Shown piece after piece: positions 29,262-38,160 of a stretch of DNA of 64,000 nucleotides. The translations under genes were made by a program, and so were the position numbers. Location: NCBI GenBank assembly GCA_002869535.1, contig PKUK01000009.1, positions 283,030 to 347,029 on the forward strand. The letters run 5' to 3'. The notes beneath the pieces are model-generated. The model was not told where the DNA came from. It saw nothing but the letters and a program-made list of their open reading frames with translations, and ran no database searches. This DNA comes from Arcobacter sp. Its GTDB lineage: Bacteria; Campylobacterota; Campylobacteria; Campylobacterales; Arcobacteraceae. Position 1 is the first letter of the stretch. Each line of letters starts with the position of its first letter.

Positions 29262-29644
29262 GATATTTACCTTTATATATTTTATTTTTTTATTACTTTT
29301 TTGAAGCAATACCTCTTCTTGTGAGAGAATTAATCCATACATAATATAAACTCAAATATAAAATTTTTTATTAGTTTTTAGATTAAGAAAAAATTTATAA
29401 ACTGATATTTAGCCCATATTATAGGCTTTATAGAGGTTTACAATTTTGTAAGTTTCACATAGTGAGAAAAAAAAGTCTAAAACTCTTACTATCCACAATA
29501 AAATCTTTTCAATTGCTTATTAAAATGTTCATTTCTTACCCAAAGAATAGTTTCAAGAAATTTTTAAGCTTATATAAAAGCAAAGATAAGGCAATTTAAA
29601 TAAAAAATGATAAAATAAGAAAAATCAAATAAAGAGATATACTA
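29262..29644. other. Divergent control region between the CoA-ester cluster and the IclR regulator
   Basis: This 383-base AT-rich gap should contain promoters for both directions. It contains a TTACAA-TT-TTGTAA palindrome (29438-29451), an AGCC/GGCT pair (29411-29427) and an imperfect dyad TTTCACATAGTGAGAAA (29453-29469), clustered within 60 bases. This is the spacing expected of an IclR-type operator region. Confidence 0.5.
29438..29451. promoter_or_regulatory. Candidate IclR-family operator palindrome
   Basis: TTACAA and TTGTAA are exact inverted halves separated by two bases. IclR-type regulators commonly bind short palindromes of about this length between their own gene and the divergent target operon. 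Binding is inferred from position only. Confidence 0.4.
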
Positions 29645-30370
29645 TTGCAAAATCATAATAAATCCTTAACCAAAGGGTTATCAATACTTAAATCAATCAT
29701 GAAATCAAATGTCCCTTTGACGGCAAACTATTTATGCCAAATACATGATATAGATAAAAGTACTATGTCAAGACTTATTTCAACACTACTTTGTGAAGGT
29801 TTTATAGAGTATGTTGAAAACTCTAAAGAGATAGTACTGAGTGATATTATGAAAAACATCTCACAAAAAGAGTCAAGGGAGAAAATTGTAGATAGGACTA
29901 AAGTCTTACTTGATGAAATATATTATTTAACCCAAGAGTGTTCTTATGTTGGTATTTTAGATGATAACGCCGTTTTATATTTAAATCAAGTGGATAAATC
30001 AACTAGAGTTTTAAAAACAAAAGACTCTATTGGACTTCATGCGCCACTTCATGCAAATGCATTTGGGAAAGTTTTATTAGCCTTTGAAAATGTAAATTTG
30101 AAAAATCTAGATTTAAAAAAATATACAGCAAACACTATTACTACTGTGACAAAACTACAAAAAGAGATCGAACTAGTTCAACAAAGGGGGTATGCAATAG
30201 GTTTTGAGGAGTATGAGTTTGGTCTTTTTTCTATTGCCGTTCCATATTTTAACAACAAAAAAGAGTTTGTAGGAACTGTTGGAATTTCTGGACTTTCTGC
30301 GAGAGTAAATAAAGAAAAATCCCATGAATTAGCTAAAAAAATATTTAATTTGGTAAATCCAGTTATCTAA
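29645..30370 (+). CDS. IclR-family transcriptional regulator
   Basis: This 241-aa regulator has an N-terminal winged helix (SLTKGLSILKSI, then DIDKSTMSRLISTLLCEGFIEY) and a C-terminal effector domain (HAPLHANAFGKVLLAF, QRGYAIGFEEYEFGLFSIAVP, GTVGISGLSARV). The start is TTG (29645), chosen because the helix-turn-helix needs these first residues and AAAGAG lies upstream; no suitable ATG exists. It is divergent from the CitE/Mch/ligase cluster, the usual place for its controlling regulator. IclR proteins of this type often sense the acid being degraded. Confidence 0.88.
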   Translation: MQNHNKSLTKGLSILKSIMKSNVPLTANYLCQIHDIDKSTMSRLISTLLCEGFIEYVENSKEIVLSDIMKNISQKESREKIVDRTKVLLDEIYYLTQECSYVGILDDNAVLYLNQVDKSTRVLKTKDSIGLHAPLHANAFGKVLLAFENVNLKNLDLKKYTANTITTVTKLQKEIELVQQRGYAIGFEEYEFGLFSIAVPYFNNKKEFVGTVGISGLSARVNKEKSHELAKKIFNLVNPVI

Positions 30371-30753
30371 TCTTTTTTTATTTTTATTAAAATATTGTGC
30401 TCTTTATCTCTAAACACTGTCTCTTTTTTATTGTTATCAAAAATTGTCTTTAAAAAATCTTCTTTATATGAAGAGTGTAAATACTTTTTATTAAACTCTT
30501 TTGAACTCTCACACTCAAAAGTTGATTTGCAAACCCTATTTTCATAAAACTTCAAATCTAAAACAGTTTTACCAGCACTATATATTTGTACTTGTGTGTA
30601 ATTTTCAAAGGTAGATATAAACCCTTTATCATAAAACTTCATAGTAGGAGTTTTTATCAAAATAGTTGCACTTGTTGAATTAATAATTTGCTTTTGTGCA
30701 CATGAGCTTAGAAACAAAACCGTAAAGATTAAGCCTGTAAATGTTTTAATCAA
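30367..30753 (-). CDS. Small lipoprotein
   Basis: This 128-aa protein has a lipoprotein signal (TGLIFTVLFLSSC, Cys about residue 18). The mature part is Lys-rich and beta-type with two further Cys residues (RVCKSTFECES). Not recognised. It is convergent with the IclR gene, overlapping its end by four bases. Confidence 0.7.
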   Translation of the reverse strand: MIKTFTGLIFTVLFLSSCAQKQIINSTSATILIKTPTMKFYDKGFISTFENYTQVQIYSAGKTVLDLKFYENRVCKSTFECESSKEFNKKYLHSSYKEDFLKTIFDNNKKETVFRDKEHNILIKIKKD

Positions 30754-30788
30754 AAACTGCTCCTCTTTTAATTTGAAAATAATTTTAC

Positions 30789-30794
30789 TATAAT
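30789..30794 (+). promoter_or_regulatory. -10 element for the queH-lpxB operon
   Basis: TATAAT lies 22 bases before the queH ATG in an AT-rich stretch, followed by ACG. Campylobacterota promoters rely mainly on the -10 element with periodic AT-rich upstream DNA, which fits here. Confidence 0.6.
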
Positions 30795-30815
30795 ACGATT
30801 AAATAAAGGATTTAA

Positions 30816-31889
30816 ATGCTTGTTCACATATGCTGTTCTGTTGATAGTCACTATTTTTTACAAAGACTTCAACAAGATTTACCAGATGAAAAATTGGTTG
30901 GTTTTTTTTATGACCCTAATATTCATCCTTACAATGAATACTTACTTAGACTAAAAGATGTTGAATACTCTTGCCATAAATTAGACATAGAGTTAATAGA
31001 GGGACCTTATAATCTCGATGAGTGGTTAAAAAAAGTAAAAGGCTTAGAAGATGAGCCAGAAAAAGGCGACAGATGCACAGTTTGTTTTGATGATAGATTA
31101 GAAACAACTGTTAAAAAAGCTATTGAATTGGGTCATGATAAATTCACAACAACCCTTTTAATCTCTCCTAAAAAATCCCAAGAAAAACTTGAAATAATTG
31201 GAAATGAGTTAGAAAAAAAATACAATATTAAATGGATTTTCAAAGATTATCGAAGTGGCAAAGGTGTAGAAGAACAAGCAAAAGTGGTAAAAGAAAACTC
31301 ATTTTATAGACAAAATTATTGTGGTTGTTTATTTGGATTGAGCGCACAACGAGAAAGCCAAGACAAACTAATGGATGAGATGTTTTTGCCTATTTCAAAC
31401 CAAATTTTACCCCAATCAATAGAGTATCGACTAGAATTATATAACAACAGAACAAATTTAGATGAAACACATATCCCATACAAAATAGTAAAACAGCGGT
31501 TTTTAAACTATAGACTTTTAAATGCTAAAGTAAAAGTGGATAAGAAAATTGTTCCTTCATATTTTTTATGTTACTCAACAGTAAACAAAGGTAAAACAAG
31601 TGGAAGAATTGCATTTGAAAAGGCTGAAATACATTATCTAAATAAAGATGAAGTAAAAATTATCACCGTAGATACCTTCAATGACTTTACCCAATCACAC
31701 TATAGAGATGTAAAAGATTTGATGTATCATCCTTTAACATTTGAAGCTGAGTTAAAAGTAAGAAGTGAAATTACACAAAATCCTTATGGTTTATCAGCAA
31801 TTGTAATTATTGATGAAATAATTGATGTAAAATATGAAATAGATATAGATGCAAAAATTTATGAAGATGTAAAAGAGGTAATTATATAA
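30816..31889 (+). CDS. queH: Epoxyqueuosine reductase QueH with C-terminal extension
   Basis: QueH reduces epoxyqueuosine to queuosine in tRNA; it is the non-B12 alternative to QueG. The cysteine pairs are all visible: HICCSVDS at the start, CTVCFDD near residue 88, and YCGCLFGL near 170. The core ends about residue 190; the remaining 165 or so residues form an extension not found in the short QueH proteins and of unknown role. The stop codon directly abuts the lpxB ATG, so they are translated as a unit. Confidence 0.85.
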   Translation: MLVHICCSVDSHYFLQRLQQDLPDEKLVGFFYDPNIHPYNEYLLRLKDVEYSCHKLDIELIEGPYNLDEWLKKVKGLEDEPEKGDRCTVCFDDRLETTVKKAIELGHDKFTTTLLISPKKSQEKLEIIGNELEKKYNIKWIFKDYRSGKGVEEQAKVVKENSFYRQNYCGCLFGLSAQRESQDKLMDEMFLPISNQILPQSIEYRLELYNNRTNLDETHIPYKIVKQRFLNYRLLNAKVKVDKKIVPSYFLCYSTVNKGKTSGRIAFEKAEIHYLNKDEVKIITVDTFNDFTQSHYRDVKDLMYHPLTFEAELKVRSEITQNPYGLSAIVIIDEIIDVKYEIDIDAKIYEDVKEVII

Positions 31890-32933
31890 ATGAAACTTCT
31901 TGTAAGTGCTATGGAAACCTCTTCAAATATACACTTAGCAGAGTTAAAAAAACATCTAAATGAGGATGTTGAACTTTTTGGGATATTTGATAAAAAACTA
32001 GGAAATCCAAATTATGATATTGAACAACTTGCTATCATGGGATTTGTTGATGCTATAAAAAGATTACCATTTTTCTTTAAACTAAAAGATGAGATGGTAG
32101 AACTAGCAAAAGATGCGAATAAAGTTTTACTTATGGATTCTTCTGGATTTAATCTACCTTTAGCAAAAGCTCTTAAAAATAAGTATCCAAATAAAGAGAT
32201 TATTTATTATATTTTACCCCAAGCTTGGGCATGGAAAAAAGGTAGAATTCCTAAAATAGAAAAATACTGTGATAAACTATGTTCAATCTTACCTTTTGAA
32301 AAAGAGTATTACTCAAAAAAAGAAAAAATAACTTATGTAGGTCATCCCTTATTGGATGAAATAAAAGATTACAAAACTACAGCTTCAAGCACAAATAAAA
32401 TAGCTTTTATGCCAGGAAGTAGAAAAAATGAGATTATAAATCTTATGCCTATATTTAAAGAACTAATTAAAAGTATTCCAAATAAAGAGTATATTTTAAT
32501 CATCCCTTCAAAATTTGATGAAGAGTATATTAAAACTATTTATGGTGATATTTCAGCCTTTACTATTTCAAATAATGCCCATGAAAGCTTAAAAAATGCA
32601 GATTATGCCTTTATTTGTAGTGGTACTGCAACCTTAGAAGCCGCACTTATAGGAACACCCTTTACACTTTCTTATATTGCTAAAAAGCTAGATTATTTTA
32701 TTGGTTCAAGACTTGTAAAACTTCCAGCAGTAGGATTAGCCAATATTTTCTTTTCAAAAATGCAAAAAGAGTTAATTCACAGTGAATTTTTACAAGAAAA
32801 TGTAAGCGTTGAAAACCTTTTAAATGACTATAAAAAGATGGATACTAACAAATTCATGGATAATTCAAAAACATTAAGGGAATATCTAAAATTTGGAAGT
32901 TCTAAGAATGTGGCTCACATAATTCAAAACTAA
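31890..32933 (+). CDS. lpxB: Lipid-A-disaccharide synthase
   Basis: This GT19 enzyme condenses UDP-2,3-diacylglucosamine with lipid X to form the lipid A disaccharide at the inner membrane. At 347 aa it is slightly short, as in other Campylobacterota. Motifs are LPQAWAWKKGR, YVGHPLLDEI, FMPGSRKNEI and the donor site ICSGTATLEAALIGTP. It forms an operon with queH upstream and fabZ/lpxA downstream, grouping the early lipid A steps. Confidence 0.92.
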   Translation: MKLLVSAMETSSNIHLAELKKHLNEDVELFGIFDKKLGNPNYDIEQLAIMGFVDAIKRLPFFFKLKDEMVELAKDANKVLLMDSSGFNLPLAKALKNKYPNKEIIYYILPQAWAWKKGRIPKIEKYCDKLCSILPFEKEYYSKKEKITYVGHPLLDEIKDYKTTASSTNKIAFMPGSRKNEIINLMPIFKELIKSIPNKEYILIIPSKFDEEYIKTIYGDISAFTISNNAHESLKNADYAFICSGTATLEAALIGTPFTLSYIAKKLDYFIGSRLVKLPAVGLANIFFSKMQKELIHSEFLQENVSVENLLNDYKKMDTNKFMDNSKTLREYLKFGSSKNVAHIIQN

Positions 32934-32986
32934 TTTATATTTTGATAGAATATATGCCTTAAATAAAAATATCTAGGAAAAAATAT

Positions 32987-33430
32987 ATGTTAGACATTAC
33001 AGAAATTCAAGAGATACTTCCACACAGATACCCTTTCTTACTTGTAGATAGAATTACAGATATGGAAAAAGGTAAAAGTATCGTTGGTTTTAAAAATATC
33101 TCTATTAGTGAACCAGCTTTCATGGGACACTTTCCAGGTCATCCAATTTATCCAGGTGTATTAATCCTTGAAGGAATGGCACAAGCTGGTGGAATATTAG
33201 CCCTAAAAAGCAATAATTTATCAAATGAAGAGATGAAAAGTAAAGTTATCTATTTTATGAGTATTGATGGAGCAAAATTTAGAACACCTGTAAAACCTGG
33301 TGATAAATTAGAGTATAGAATTGAAGTAAAAAAACTAAGAGGATCTCTAATAGTACTTGATGGTAAAGCTTTTGTTGATGATAAGTTAGTTGCTGAAGCT
33401 GAATTAAAAGCTATGGTAGTGGATAAATAG
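32987..33430 (+). CDS. fabZ: 3-hydroxyacyl-ACP dehydratase FabZ
   Basis: This hot-dog-fold dehydratase acts in fatty-acid elongation and competes with LpxA for 3-hydroxyacyl-ACP. [13 protein letters not shown] is at the N-terminus, the active-site His is in [14 protein letters not shown], and the active-site Glu is in [11 protein letters not shown]. Length 147 aa is standard. Sits between lpxB and lpxA. Confidence 0.95.
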   Translation: MLDITEIQEILPHRYPFLLVDRITDMEKGKSIVGFKNISISEPAFMGHFPGHPIYPGVLILEGMAQAGGILALKSNNLSNEEMKSKVIYFMSIDGAKFRTPVKPGDKLEYRIEVKKLRGSLIVLDGKAFVDDKLVAEAELKAMVVDK

Positions 33431-33437
33431 GTATTTG

Positions 33438-34226
33438 ATGAATAACATCCATAAAACAGCTATAATAGAAGATGGTGCAATTATCGGTGACAATGTTACA
33501 ATTGGCGCATATACAATCATAGGTTCTGAAGTAAAAATTGGCAATGGAAACGTTATTGGTTCTCACACAGTAATTACAGGTAAAACAACAATTGGGGATG
33601 ACAATAAAATCTATTCACATGCAGCACTTGGAACTGATCCACAAGATTTAAAATTTGATGGTGAGGATGTAGAATTAATCATTGGAAATAGAAATAAAAT
33701 AAGAGAATTTACACTTTTTAACCCAGGTACTAAAGGTGGAGGTTCAATCACTAGAATTGGTGATGATAACCTTTTTATGGGCTATGTTCATGTTGCCCAT
33801 GATGTAATTATTGGAAATAATTGTGTATTTGCCAATGTTGCAACACTTGCAGGTCATGTTGAAGTTGATGATTATGTGGTTGTTGGTGGACTAACTCCTA
33901 TTCATCAGTTTTGTAAACTTGGAAGCCACGCAATGATTGGTGGAGGTTCTGTAGTAACACAAGATATCCCACCTTTTTGTTTAGCAGAAGGAAACAGAGC
34001 AAACCTTAGAGGTCTAAATCTAAATGGTCTTCGAAGAAGACTTGGAAGAGAAGATATTAATGCTGTGAAAAAAGCATATAAAGAGATTTTTGAATCGGGA
34101 CAACCTATTCAAGAAGTTGCAAATGAATTAGTAAAAACGCAAGATAATAAATATGTTTTAGAATTTACAAACTTTATTATAAATACAAAAAGAGGAATTC
34201 CCTTTATTAGAAAGCAGGAGAAGTAG
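33438..34226 (+). CDS. lpxA: UDP-N-acetylglucosamine O-acyltransferase
   Basis: This is the first step of lipid A synthesis: transfer of a 3-hydroxyacyl chain from ACP to UDP-GlcNAc. The left-handed beta-helix hexapeptide repeats are plain through residues 1-190 (for example [12 protein letters not shown]). Catalytic His lies in [11 protein letters not shown], and NPGTKGGG and [16 protein letters not shown] are conserved. ATG 33438 is preferred to the TTG one codon upstream; AGG lies at a normal distance. Intact. Confidence 0.95.
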   Translation: MNNIHKTAIIEDGAIIGDNVTIGAYTIIGSEVKIGNGNVIGSHTVITGKTTIGDDNKIYSHAALGTDPQDLKFDGEDVELIIGNRNKIREFTLFNPGTKGGGSITRIGDDNLFMGYVHVAHDVIIGNNCVFANVATLAGHVEVDDYVVVGGLTPIHQFCKLGSHAMIGGGSVVTQDIPPFCLAEGNRANLRGLNLNGLRRRLGREDINAVKKAYKEIFESGQPIQEVANELVKTQDNKYVLEFTNFIINTKRGIPFIRKQEK

Positions 34227-34231
34227 AATAT

Positions 34232-35458
34232 ATGAGTAAATTAAAATGTGATTTTTGTGGTGCACAAGATAGTAAAGCAAATCCAGTAATATCAGGAGAT
34301 AATGCTTGTATTTGTAAATCTTGTGTAAGTGCAGCTTTTGATATCATGAGTGGTAAAGAGCCTGCAGAAAATGAACAATTACCAAGCAGTGAAGTTGCAG
34401 AAGCTGCTGTAGAAGTAAAACTTCATACTCCAAGTGAACTAAAAGCTTTACTTGATGATTATGTTGTAGGACAACATAGAGCAAAAAAAGTTTTATCTGT
34501 TGCAGTTTATAACCATTATAAAAGAATTTTTAGACGTGATGAAATTGGTGAAGATACAGAAATAAATAAATCAAATGTTTTACTTATAGGTCCTACTGGT
34601 TCTGGTAAAACACTTCTTGCTCAAACAATAGCAAGATATTTAGATGTTCCTTTAGCAATCGCAGATGCTACAAGTTTAACAGAAGCTGGATATGTAGGTG
34701 ATGATGTTGAAAATGTTATTACAAGACTTTTACAATCAGCCGAAGGTGATATTAAAAAAGCAGAGACTGGTATTATTTTTATTGATGAGATTGATAAAAT
34801 TGCTAGAATGAGTGAAAATAGATCAATCACTAGAGATGTATCAGGTGAAGGTGTTCAACAAGCTATGCTTAAAATCATCGAAGGAAGTGTTGTGAATGTT
34901 CCACCAAAAGGTGGAAGAAAACATCCAGGCCAAGATATGATACAAGTAGATACAACAAATATCTTATTTATTTGTGGTGGTGCTTTTGATGGTTTAGAAG
35001 ATATAATCAAAAGAAAAAAAGGAAATAATGTTCTAGGTTTTAATCAAACCAAAAGTAGTAAAAAAGATGATGATGGCCTTATTTCATTAGTTGAAGCAGA
35101 TGATTTGGTAAAATATGGTTTAATTCAAGAGTTAATTGGAAGATTACATATGATTGCTACACTAAACGAAATTACAGAAGATGATATGGTTCATATTTTA
35201 ACTGAACCAAAGAATGCACTTGTAAAACAGTATGTTAAACTTTTTGACATGGATAATGTTACTTTAAAATTTGAAAAAGGTGCCCTACTTGAGATTGCAA
35301 AAAAAGCAATAGAGAGAAAAACAGGTGCTAGAGGACTTAGATCAATTTTAGAAGATATTATGCTTGATATTATGTTTGATTTACCAAATTACAAAGATAA
35401 AACTATTACTATTACAAAAGATGTAGTGAGTGATAAAAAAGAACCAAAAATTGCTTAA
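34232..35458 (+). CDS. clpX: ATP-dependent Clp protease ATP-binding subunit ClpX
   Basis: This AAA+ unfoldase feeds substrates to ClpP (408 aa). The N-terminal zinc domain has CDFCG and CICKSC. The AAA+ module has Walker A GPTGSGKT, the pore loop GYVGDD, Walker [11 protein letters not shown], the RKH-type loop GGRKHPGQ, and the C-terminal sensor [11 protein letters not shown]. It lies five bases after lpxA. No interruptions. Confidence 0.97.
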   Translation: MSKLKCDFCGAQDSKANPVISGDNACICKSCVSAAFDIMSGKEPAENEQLPSSEVAEAAVEVKLHTPSELKALLDDYVVGQHRAKKVLSVAVYNHYKRIFRRDEIGEDTEINKSNVLLIGPTGSGKTLLAQTIARYLDVPLAIADATSLTEAGYVGDDVENVITRLLQSAEGDIKKAETGIIFIDEIDKIARMSENRSITRDVSGEGVQQAMLKIIEGSVVNVPPKGGRKHPGQDMIQVDTTNILFICGGAFDGLEDIIKRKKGNNVLGFNQTKSSKKDDDGLISLVEADDLVKYGLIQELIGRLHMIATLNEITEDDMVHILTEPKNALVKQYVKLFDMDNVTLKFEKGALLEIAKKAIERKTGARGLRSILEDIMLDIMFDLPNYKDKTITITKDVVSDKKEPKIA

Positions 35459-35479
35459 TTTAAAAAGGAGAAAGAGTAG

Positions 35480-36511
35480 ATGTTTTTAGACAAATTAATT
35501 GGATTTTTTTCTAGTGACATGGCTATCGACCTTGGTACTGCAAATACTATCGTTTCTGTAAAAGGAAAAGGTATTATTATCAATGAACCATCAGTTGTTG
35601 CTGTTCAACATGATAAATACGGAAAAGATAAAATATTAGCAGTGGGTGTTGAAGCTAAACAAATGATTGGTAAAACACCTTTAAATATTCAAGCTGTAAG
35701 ACCAATGAGAGATGGGGTTATTGCAGATTTTGAAATGACAGAGAGAATGATTAGATATTTTATTGAAAGAGCTCACTCAAGAAAATCTTTTATAAGACCT
35801 AGAATCATTATATGTATTCCATATGGAATTACACAAGTGGAAAGAAAAGCCGTAAAAGAGTCTGCTTTAAGTGCAGGAGCTAGAGAAGTATTTTTAGTAG
35901 AAGAACCAATGGCAGCGGCAATTGGTGCTGGAATTACTGTATCTGATCCTTCTGGTTATGTGGTTGTTGATATCGGTGGTGGTACTACTGAGATTGGTGT
36001 TACTTCACTTGGTGGACTTGTTCTATCTAAATCAATTAAAACAGCTGGTGACAGATGTGATAAAGCGATTATGGATTATGTTAGACAAAACTATAACTTA
36101 TATATTGGTGAGAGAACTGCTGAAACTATTAAAATAGAAATAGGAACTGCTGTTAAACTTGACCAAGAGTTAAAAATCAGAGTAAAAGGTAGAGATAACT
36201 CAGGGTTATTATCTACTATTGAATTAGGTAGTGAAGGTGTTAGAACAGCTATCAAAGAACCTCTTAGAGAAATCGTTGCAGCTGTTAGAAGTGTATTGGA
36301 AGATATGCCACCTGATTTAGCTGGAGATGTTGTTGATAATGGTGTTACATTAACTGGTGGTGGAGCACTAATTCGTGGTTTAGATACTTACTTAGCTGAC
36401 ATTATTAAATTACCTGTAAAAGTTGCTGATGAGCCACTTTTAGCTGTTGCTTATGGTACAAGCAAAGTGTTAGACGAGGAAGCTTTATTAAAATTAATTT
36501 CTAATGAATAA
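35480..36511 (+). CDS. mreB: Rod-shape actin homologue MreB
   Basis: This cytoskeletal ATPase directs lateral wall synthesis (343 aa). Actin-fold motifs are present: AIDLGTANTIVSVKGKGII, phosphate-2 VVVDIGGGTTEIGV, and the adenosine-site LTGGGALIRGLD. It overlaps mreC by eight bases. An AGGAG site precedes the start. Confidence 0.97.
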   Translation: MFLDKLIGFFSSDMAIDLGTANTIVSVKGKGIIINEPSVVAVQHDKYGKDKILAVGVEAKQMIGKTPLNIQAVRPMRDGVIADFEMTERMIRYFIERAHSRKSFIRPRIIICIPYGITQVERKAVKESALSAGAREVFLVEEPMAAAIGAGITVSDPSGYVVVDIGGGTTEIGVTSLGGLVLSKSIKTAGDRCDKAIMDYVRQNYNLYIGERTAETIKIEIGTAVKLDQELKIRVKGRDNSGLLSTIELGSEGVRTAIKEPLREIVAAVRSVLEDMPPDLAGDVVDNGVTLTGGGALIRGLDTYLADIIKLPVKVADEPLLAVAYGTSKVLDEEALLKLISNE

Positions 36512-37340
36512 ACTACTCTTTTTTCTTCTTTTTATAATCATGACTGGTCTATACATTTTCAATGTAGACCAGTCAATAAGCTCAAACTTCAAATTTATAA
36601 ATGACATAAAAAAATTTTATACAGAAAAACTACTTATTGTTGAAAAAACTTTAACAAAATATTTTTTTCAAGCTCAAACAATTGAAAATATATCCTTAGA
36701 AAACCAAGACCTTAAAAAGTATAGACTTCTATATGCCCAAAAAAATCTAGAACTAACAAAAATCAAAGATGTTCATGAAGAGTTAAAAAACTACAAGTCT
36801 GACTTAAAACTAGCAAAAGTTTTATCATATGTAGATTTTGATGATTTTACAAAAGTTTGGTTAGATGTAAAAAAAACAGATTCAAAAATAGAGGGTCTAA
36901 TTTCAGAAAACTATGCAGCTGGAATTGTTGTAAATAAAGGTAATCAAGCATTAGCACTTTTAAATGGAAATGAAAAAAGTAATTATGCAGTTTTTATTGG
37001 AGAAAATAAAGCTCCTGGTATTACACATGGGCTTTCAAACTCAAATACACTTTTAGCAAAGTTTATTCCTATTTGGATAAATATTAAAGTTGGAGATGAA
37101 GTAATAACCTCAGGAATGGATAATATCTTTTTTGAAGGATTAAAAGTTGGAAAAGTTGTAGCAATTAAAAAAATGGCAGATATGCAAGAAGCAAAAATAG
37201 AACCGTTTGTAAATGCCTTAGAACAAAACTTTTTCTATATATATTCAAAAAAGCCTGTCGTAAAAGTAATTGAAAAAACAACTACAAAGCCACTTGTAAA
37301 GCCAGTTAAAACAACAAAACCAACTAGTAAGAAGCCATAA
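36504..37340 (+). CDS. mreC: Cell-shape protein MreC
   Basis: This bitopic membrane protein links MreB to the elongasome (278 aa). One N-terminal TM (LLFFLLFIIMTGLYIF) is followed by a coiled-coil region (about residues 55-100) and a beta-barrel domain with KVGDEVITSG. The C-terminal tail is rich in Lys, Pro and Thr (TTKPLVKPVKTTKPT). No mreD is seen next to it. Its end overlaps the convergent ribE gene by 17 bases. Confidence 0.9.
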   Translation: MNKLLFFLLFIIMTGLYIFNVDQSISSNFKFINDIKKFYTEKLLIVEKTLTKYFFQAQTIENISLENQDLKKYRLLYAQKNLELTKIKDVHEELKNYKSDLKLAKVLSYVDFDDFTKVWLDVKKTDSKIEGLISENYAAGIVVNKGNQALALLNGNEKSNYAVFIGENKAPGITHGLSNSNTLLAKFIPIWINIKVGDEVITSGMDNIFFEGLKVGKVVAIKKMADMQEAKIEPFVNALEQNFFYIYSKKPVVKVIEKTTTKPLVKPVKTTKPTSKKP

Positions 37341-37941
37341 GCTTATCTACTTGCCCCCAAGTTAAATCATCACACTTTTCATCTTTTTTAAACATATTAT
37401 AAATATATCTAGCAAACATATCAGTTTCTAAATTTACCTTTGTACCTATTTTATAAGTTTTAAAAAGACTATTTTCAACAGTATGGGGAATAATCGTCAG
37501 CCTAAAAGAGTCTTTTAAAACTTCATTAACTGTAAGTGATACTCCATCAATAGTTACACTTCCTTTAGGAATTATATATTTTGAATATTCACTTGGCAAA
37601 GAGATAATAAAATCACTTGAGTTACCATTTTTAGTTATAGATTTTATTGTACCTAAACAGTCCACATGGCCTTGAACAATATGCCCTTCAAATCTATCTC
37701 CCATCATCATTGCAGGCTCCATATGAACCTTACCCTTATAATTCTCCATGGCAAGAATTTTTTGAGACTCAGGAGACAACTCCACTGAAAAAGTTCCGCC
37801 GGAAACTTTCACCACAGTCAAGCATGCGCCATTTATCGCTATAGAGTCACCTATTTTGGGAGTATATTTTGCTTTTAGTGTAAGAAGATTTGATTTAAGA
37901 CTTAATACCTCAGCCATCTCTCTAATTAGTCCTGTAAACAC
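37324..37941 (-). CDS. ribE: Riboflavin synthase alpha subunit
   Basis: Dismutates two lumazines to riboflavin plus a pyrimidine (205 aa). Two lumazine-binding barrel repeats are visible, each with its signature: MFTGLIREMAEV with SIAINGACLTV, and FEGHIVQGHVDCLG with VTIDGVSLTVNEV. Transcribed away from mnmG, with a dyad sequence in the gap. Confidence 0.94.
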   Translation of the reverse strand: MFTGLIREMAEVLSLKSNLLTLKAKYTPKIGDSIAINGACLTVVKVSGGTFSVELSPESQKILAMENYKGKVHMEPAMMMGDRFEGHIVQGHVDCLGTIKSITKNGNSSDFIISLPSEYSKYIIPKGSVTIDGVSLTVNEVLKDSFRLTIIPHTVENSLFKTYKIGTKVNLETDMFARYIYNMFKKDEKCDDLTWGQVDKLMASY

Positions 37942-37962
37942 TGCTTTCCTTTAAAACTTTTG

Positions 37963-38011
37963 TAAGTATCAATAACTATTTTAGTATAATTTTATTTGTT
38001 GTTGATACTTA
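37963..38011. promoter_or_regulatory. 14-bp inverted repeat enclosing a -10-like element, between ribE and mnmG
   Basis: TAAGTATCAATAAC (37963-37976) and GTTGTTGATACTTA (37998-38011) form a stem with only one G-T wobble. The 21-base centre contains TATAAT (37985-37990) and, on the minus strand, a TATACT. A dyad of this size around a promoter core suggests a repressor site or a hairpin in the ribE leader. No FMN riboswitch sequence was recognised. Confidence 0.5.
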
Positions 38012-38027
38012 AAGTCGAATTATTTGG

Positions 38028-38033
38028 TATAAT
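38028..38033 (+). promoter_or_regulatory. -10 element for mnmG
   Basis: TATAAT in the context GGTATAATAGCG, about 125 bases ahead of the mnmG ATG, implying an untranslated leader of roughly 110 bases. Confidence 0.5.
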
Positions 38034-38160
38034 AGCGAAAATTTATTGAGAAGCTAATTTTAAACTACACTAAAAAATTAATCAAACTTTTAATCACTTT
38101 TCAATATAAACATAAAAAGAATAGAGATACATTAGATAATTGTGTATATATGGAGATAAA

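Noticed and set aside
38140-38160. N-terminal extension of MnmG
   Set aside because: The family starts directly at [14 protein letters not shown], and GGAG lies just ahead of the ATG at 38161.
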